Shown in pieces: positions 60,027 through 64,000 of a DNA stretch of 64,000 nt. The stretch spans positions 1,302,001-1,366,000 of the forward strand of contig NZ_CAAHFB010000001.1 of assembly GCF_900880625.1 (NCBI RefSeq). The letters are read 5' to 3'. A model generated the notes under the pieces. That model worked only from the letters and a program-made list of their open reading frames with translations, did not search any database and had not been told where the DNA came from. Position 1 is the stretch's first letter. Each line of letters opens with the position of its first letter. Made by a program: the position numbers and the translations under genes. Source of the DNA: Halorhabdus rudnickae. Its GTDB lineage: Archaea > Halobacteriota > Halobacteria > Halobacteriales > Haloarculaceae.

Positions 60027-61304
60027 ATGAGCGACGAGGACAGCGAGGCCGACGGGGACGGCGAGGCCGACGAGGCGATCGACGCCGAGCCAGGGACGGT
60101 CGAAGCCTTCGAACAGCGCCTCGATGTGGCCGAGACGGCACTCGAGGACGCCGAGACCGAGGCCGACCTCGACGAGGTCGAGTCGGACCTCGAAGAGATC
60201 GAGACCGATCTCGAAGACGCCGATCTGCCCGAACCCGACGAGGACGAAGACGATCCGCAGGAGGAGCTGGAATCACGTCTGTCAGATCTCCGTGACGATA
60301 TCGCGGACCAGCGCGGTCCCTACGTCGAGGACGTAGCCGACGAAGTCGAGGCAGCCGCGGGCACCGTCGCGGATACACGCTGGACCGACGACGGCGAGGC
60401 ACAGGTTCTCGATGCCGTCGCGGGGTTCGGCGACACCGTTGGTGACCACATCGACGTGGCAGCGGCCGACACCGTCGCGCAAGCGGACGACGCACTCTCC
60501 GCGGCAAGCGAGGCAATTGCCGGGTTGGACCTCGATCCCGACGAAGACAGCGAGGCCATCGCGACGCTGCTGGACGCGGCGGAGACGCTGACCGACGCTC
60601 TCGAGGCTGCCGAAGGGTACGACGACCTCTCAGTCCGACGGAAACTCGAATACGAAGGGTTCTATGACGTCATCGAGGGCGAACACCGCAAGGACTTCCC
60701 GCCGGAGTTGAATGCCGTTCTCGTCTGGGAGAAGCGATACAAGGAGAGCCGCGACCCTGCAGACGTCGAACCGATTCTGTTGGCGCTCGATCTTCTGGAT
60801 TCGGAGTTCATGGAGGAGAACATCCTCGATACCTTCGAGCGGATCGCCCCGCCGGAGGCCTTCGAGGCGGTCGAACAGCGCGCGAGTCGCCGGGACAAGC
60901 AGGCTGTCCGCGTGCTGGGGAAGATCGGCGACGAGCGAGCGATCGAGACGCTCGTCGACTTCATCGACGGCGATGGCGATCCCGCGCTCCAGCGAGTTAC
61001 GCTGCAAGCGTTGGGCGAGATCGGCGATCACGAGGCCACGCAGGCGGTCGCGAACCGGCTGGCAGCCGAGAATAGCGGCGTCCGGAGCGCGGCCGCTCGC
61101 GCGCTCGGCCTGCTCGGGGACACCCGTGCAATCGATCCACTCGCAGATGTCCTCGACGAAGACGACGTCGACGAGGTGCGGGCCAGTGCGGCGTGGGCGC
61201 TGACCCAGATCGGTACCGAGCGGTCGATGCACATTGCCGCCGAGTACGCCAATGACCGCTCGTACGTGGTACAGGTCGAAGCCGAGAAGGCGGCAGGCGT
61301 CTGA
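60027..61304 (+). CDS. HEAT-repeat protein with acidic coiled-coil N-terminus
   Basis: A 425-residue soluble scaffold-like protein. Residues 1-160 are very acidic and helical. The C-terminal half carries HEAT/PBS-type repeats (RVLGKIGDERAIETLVDFIDGDGDPALQRV, LGEIGDHEATQAVANRLAAENSGVRSAAARALGLLGDTRAIDPLADVL). Such repeats bind other proteins; in other lineages some are phycobilin-lyase-like, but that is unlikely here. No partner can be named. Confidence 0.8.
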   Translation: MSDEDSEADGDGEADEAIDAEPGTVEAFEQRLDVAETALEDAETEADLDEVESDLEEIETDLEDADLPEPDEDEDDPQEELESRLSDLRDDIADQRGPYVEDVADEVEAAAGTVADTRWTDDGEAQVLDAVAGFGDTVGDHIDVAAADTVAQADDALSAASEAIAGLDLDPDEDSEAIATLLDAAETLTDALEAAEGYDDLSVRRKLEYEGFYDVIEGEHRKDFPPELNAVLVWEKRYKESRDPADVEPILLALDLLDSEFMEENILDTFERIAPPEAFEAVEQRASRRDKQAVRVLGKIGDERAIETLVDFIDGDGDPALQRVTLQALGEIGDHEATQAVANRLAAENSGVRSAAARALGLLGDTRAIDPLADVLDEDDVDEVRASAAWALTQIGTERSMHIAAEYANDRSYVVQVEAEKAAGV

Positions 61305-61377
61305 TCTGGTTTTGTGTCAGTCCTGTTCCGGAGAACAGTCCTCGGGTTCAAGTAGGTGACCGGAGCCAGACGCCAGC

Positions 61378-63039
61378 GTGCGTCGTGTGGTCGTCGTCCT
61401 GCTGATTGTGGGGGTCCTCATCAGCTGCACACCAATCACTGCCGGGAACCCGGATTCTACGGGGGCCGAAATCGTCGCCGTCTATCCCAATCCGGTCGTC
61501 GACGGCGACGCGGGCGAGTACGTGATCCTTTCTGTCCCGGAGGACACCGACCTGACAGGCTGGACGCTATCGGACGACGACGCCACCGTCGCCCTGCCGA
61601 ACGTGACGGCGTCGGGACGGATCGCCTTCTCGACGGACCCCGACAGAGCGAGAAGTCTGACCGACGCGACAGTATACGGACTCGATGGACACCTCGCGCT
61701 CGCCAACAGTGGCGAGAACCTGACAGTCAGTGATGGACGGGAAGTCGTCGCTCGAATCAGCTACAGGGATGCCCCGGAAGGCGAAATCGAGCGCGTCGAG
61801 GACGACCGGATCACGTGGGAACTTCTCGGCGGGACGGACTTTCCCATCCGGACTGCGGGTCCCGGACAGGTACGGACGTTCGTGTTGCCCGACGCGGGCG
61901 GCCTGCCGAGCGACGTGCTCGCCAGCGCGGACGATCGTATCCTGCTTGCGGGATACACGTTCAGTTCCCGAACGGCGGCGAACGCACTGATCGCCGCAGA
62001 AGAACGCGGCGTCGACGTCCAGGTACTGCTCGAAGGTGGCCCGGTCGGGGGGATGTCCACAGCTCAGGCAGAACTGCTCGATCGGCTCGCGGCCAACGGC
62101 GTCACCGTCCGGATTGTCGACGGGCCGTACGCTCGCGTCGATCACCACCACGCAAAATACGCCGTCGTCGACGATCGAGCGCTGGTACTGACGGAGAACT
62201 GGAAACCCGCGGGGACGGGGGGAGCCTCCAGCCGCGGCTGGGGCGTTTTGCTCACCCAGCGGAACCTCGTCGCTGACCTCGCGGCGACGTTCCAGGCCGA
62301 TTTCGGGTGGCGTGACGCCGTTTCCTGGGAGCGGTTTCGCGAGGGAGAGAAGTTCAGCGAAGGAGGGCGAACAGATGGAGAGTTCGGTCAGCACTATCGA
62401 CCGGAGACCCATCGGGCGACCGGCGCGGCGTTGCTCGTCGCCCCCGATAACGCAGAATCATCCGTTATCGACCGTCTCGACGCCGCCGAGGCGTCGATCC
62501 ACGTCATCCAGGTCGGCGTCGGCGGTCCCGACCAGGCCTTCGTACGGGCGCTGAAACGGGCCGCCGAGCGTGGTGTCGATGTCAGACTCCTGCTCTCGCG
62601 GGCGTGGTACGCCGCGGAAGAGAACCGGGCAGTGGCCGAGGACCTCGAACGCTGGGCCGACCGCGCTGACGCATCACTCTCGGTCAGGCTGGCCCGGCCC
62701 CGCGATCGCTTCGAGAAGATCCACGCGAAGGGCGTCGTCATCGACGGCGAAGAAGTGTTAGTGGGCAGCCTCAACTGGAACGACCACTCCGCACGGGAGA
62801 ATCGGGAAGTCGTCGTCGCCCTGGAGGGGCGGGGGCCGGCCGGATACTACGAGCGGGTGTTCCGTGGCGACTGGCGGGCCGCAGTCTGGCGACTCTCGAT
62901 CGGACTCGCCGCGACCGTCCTCGTGGCAATCGTGGTCGCGACGCTGGTCGGCCGGCGAATCGAGTTCAACGGGAGTGTCGGGGTCAGTGCCGCGAGAGAA
63001 GACGACCCCGTCGACGCGGCGATCGAGGAAGGATTTTGA
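61378..63039 (+). CDS. membrane-anchored PLD-like protein with lamin-tail-like domain
   Basis: A 553-residue protein. A signal-like helix (VVVVLLIVGVLISCTPI) leads to a lamin-tail-type beta domain (GAEIVAVYPNPVVDGDAGEYVIL, LTGWTLSDDDATVALP), then two PLD domains each with an HKD motif: HHHAKYAVVDDRALVLTENW and IHAKGVVIDGEEVLVGSLNW. A C-terminal helix (LAATVLVAIVVATLVGRR) anchors it. It probably cuts phosphodiester bonds outside the cell, in DNA or lipid. GTG start. Confidence 0.85.
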   Translation: MRRVVVVLLIVGVLISCTPITAGNPDSTGAEIVAVYPNPVVDGDAGEYVILSVPEDTDLTGWTLSDDDATVALPNVTASGRIAFSTDPDRARSLTDATVYGLDGHLALANSGENLTVSDGREVVARISYRDAPEGEIERVEDDRITWELLGGTDFPIRTAGPGQVRTFVLPDAGGLPSDVLASADDRILLAGYTFSSRTAANALIAAEERGVDVQVLLEGGPVGGMSTAQAELLDRLAANGVTVRIVDGPYARVDHHHAKYAVVDDRALVLTENWKPAGTGGASSRGWGVLLTQRNLVADLAATFQADFGWRDAVSWERFREGEKFSEGGRTDGEFGQHYRPETHRATGAALLVAPDNAESSVIDRLDAAEASIHVIQVGVGGPDQAFVRALKRAAERGVDVRLLLSRAWYAAEENRAVAEDLERWADRADASLSVRLARPRDRFEKIHAKGVVIDGEEVLVGSLNWNDHSARENREVVVALEGRGPAGYYERVFRGDWRAAVWRLSIGLAATVLVAIVVATLVGRRIEFNGSVGVSAAREDDPVDAAIEEGF

Positions 63040-63059
63040 CGACTCGGGCTCGCCGGTAG

Positions 63060-64000
63060 TCAGACCTCGTCGGCGAAGGCCGCCGAACTGTGCAGTTCTT
63101 CGTCGATCTCGGCGGCAGCCATCTTCCCGACGAGGGCGTCGATGACGTCTTCGCGCCGTCCTTCGACGAACTTGATAGAGCCGACGACGAGATGACCGCC
63201 GCCGCTGACGCCGCCACCGGGGATCTCCTCGCGCAACTGTTCGACCATCTCGGGGATGTCGAGTCGGACGCCGTCGCTTCGGAGGACGGCGAAGTCCGGG
63301 CCGTACCCGATCGTGATGACGGGATCGCCCGTCTCCTCGACTTTCCGATCGTGGATCGTACCCGTCGTCTTGCCCGGTGCAGGATAGGTAAAGCGTCGGG
63401 CCGCGTTCTCGACGTCGATCCGATAGAGCTGGGCGCCGTTCTCCAAGGATTCGTGTTCGACGTGATCCATCGCGGCGTCGAGTTGCTCTTCGACATCGCG
63501 CTCGGCCCGACTTGCGAGGAAGTCGACGATCTCCGCGTGGCGGTCGAGGTCCTCGCAGTCGACGTTCAGCACGTCCCTGATGAAGGGCTCGCCGGCGTCG
63601 TAGCGCAGCCAGTGGGTGGCGTAATCGAGCGCCTCGCCGACCTCTTCGAGACGCTGGCGGTCGTACCCGGCCTCGGCTGCGAGATCGAGGTACTCGGCCA
63701 TCGCGTCGGCCTCCGATCGGTCCGAGAGGCCGGCGACCGCCGGCACGTGTTCGAGGTCCTCGGTGATCGACGGATCGAGCATTCGCGCCAGTTCCACACA
63801 GAGCATCCCCGTCGTGATCCGGTAGTCCTCGCCGTGGAGATAGGGGTTGACGTGCTCGGCGACCAGATCGTCGACGGCCTCGGGATCCGGGTGGTGGTGG
63901 TCGACGACGACGATCGGGACATCGTAGTGAGCCAGGTTGCGGTAGGCCGGAGTGTCCTCTTCGGTCGAGCCGTTGTCCAGCATCAACAGGAGCGGGAGCT
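63060..64000 (-). CDS. DHH-family phosphoesterase, 5' end beyond the window
   Basis: The C-terminal 313 residues of a RecJ/DHH-type protein; its start lies to the right of the window. It has the D-H-H-H motif (IVVVDHHHPDPEAVDD) and the DHHA1 substrate motif GGGVSGGGHLVVGSIKF, so it is probably catalytically competent, unlike the RecJ-like protein at 54910. Members degrade single-stranded DNA 5'-3', oligonucleotides or cyclic dinucleotides; which one is undecided. Confidence 0.85.
   Translation of the reverse strand, partial: LPLLLMLDNGSTEEDTPAYRNLAHYDVPIVVVDHHHPDPEAVDDLVAEHVNPYLHGEDYRITTGMLCVELARMLDPSITEDLEHVPAVAGLSDRSEADAMAEYLDLAAEAGYDRQRLEEVGEALDYATHWLRYDAGEPFIRDVLNVDCEDLDRHAEIVDFLASRAERDVEEQLDAAMDHVEHESLENGAQLYRIDVENAARRFTYPAPGKTTGTIHDRKVEETGDPVITIGYGPDFAVLRSDGVRLDIPEMVEQLREEIPGGGVSGGGHLVVGSIKFVEGRREDVIDALVGKMAAAEIDEELHSSAAFADEV

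Overview
This 64 kb window is chromosomal DNA of a haloarchaeon (class Halobacteria). The evidence is high GC, strongly acidic proteins, many leaderless or GTG-started genes, dense 1-8 bp gene overlaps, and lineage markers: PAN proteasome ATPase, archaeal SepF, UbaA, halocyanins, uS15/eS1 with KEOPS Pcc1, CrtB and a haloarchaeal I-B type CRISPR array. I do not assign a genus.

Layout. 0.2-3 kb: RimI-like acetyltransferase, DUF5810/DUF5809 pair, NUDIX, rhodanese. 3-7.5 kb: membrane glycosyltransferase, a P-loop ATPase coupled to an Nramp-like transporter without the metal-binding motifs, DUF309. 7.6-11.8 kb: PAN, coiled-coil membrane protein, RNase R. 12-17 kb: CrtB, SepF, small regulators and zinc proteins, UbaA. 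17-19.8 kb: two peptidases. 19.9-23 kb: nickel importer (NikMN-Q-O) divergent from NikR. 23-26.6 kb: zinc-finger protein, FAD oxidoreductase, NucS. 26.7-29.7 kb: MoaA, an AT-rich inserted cassette, a second MoaA 3' end, orphan LysW.

29.7-45 kb is the respiratory and N/S region. It holds a DUF2249 operon, a heme-copper-like membrane protein, a sensor kinase, a thiosulfate-sulfurtransferase/siroheme-reductase fusion with an FrhB-type flavoprotein, PurL, halocyanin, copper nitrite reductase (NirK), and a candidate RiPP with a pseudo-radical-SAM/SPASM protein. Three of these promoters carry a CGAACATGTTCG-type palindrome at exactly the same distance from the start codon, which implies co-regulation, probably anaerobic. 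44.6-51.3 kb: PHP phosphoesterase, asparagine-synthase-like protein, SDR, multidomain sensor kinase, MFS transporter, broken small membrane gene. 51.97-53.46 kb: CRISPR array of 23 repeats with no cas genes in view, next to tRNA-Ala(GGC). 54.4-56.9 kb: rps15-recJ-like-pcc1-rps3ae operon. 57-64 kb: MsrA, methyltransferase, second halocyanin, archaetidylserine synthase, HEAT-repeat protein, PLD-like membrane protein and a DHH phosphoesterase cut by the window edge.

The most novel-looking items are the moaA 3'-end insertion (secreted precursor plus four-helix membrane protein, bracketed by diverged moaA repeats), the siroheme-reductase/FrhB pair, the RiPP/pseudo-rSAM pair beside nirK, and two genes each broken by one extra base in a six-G run.
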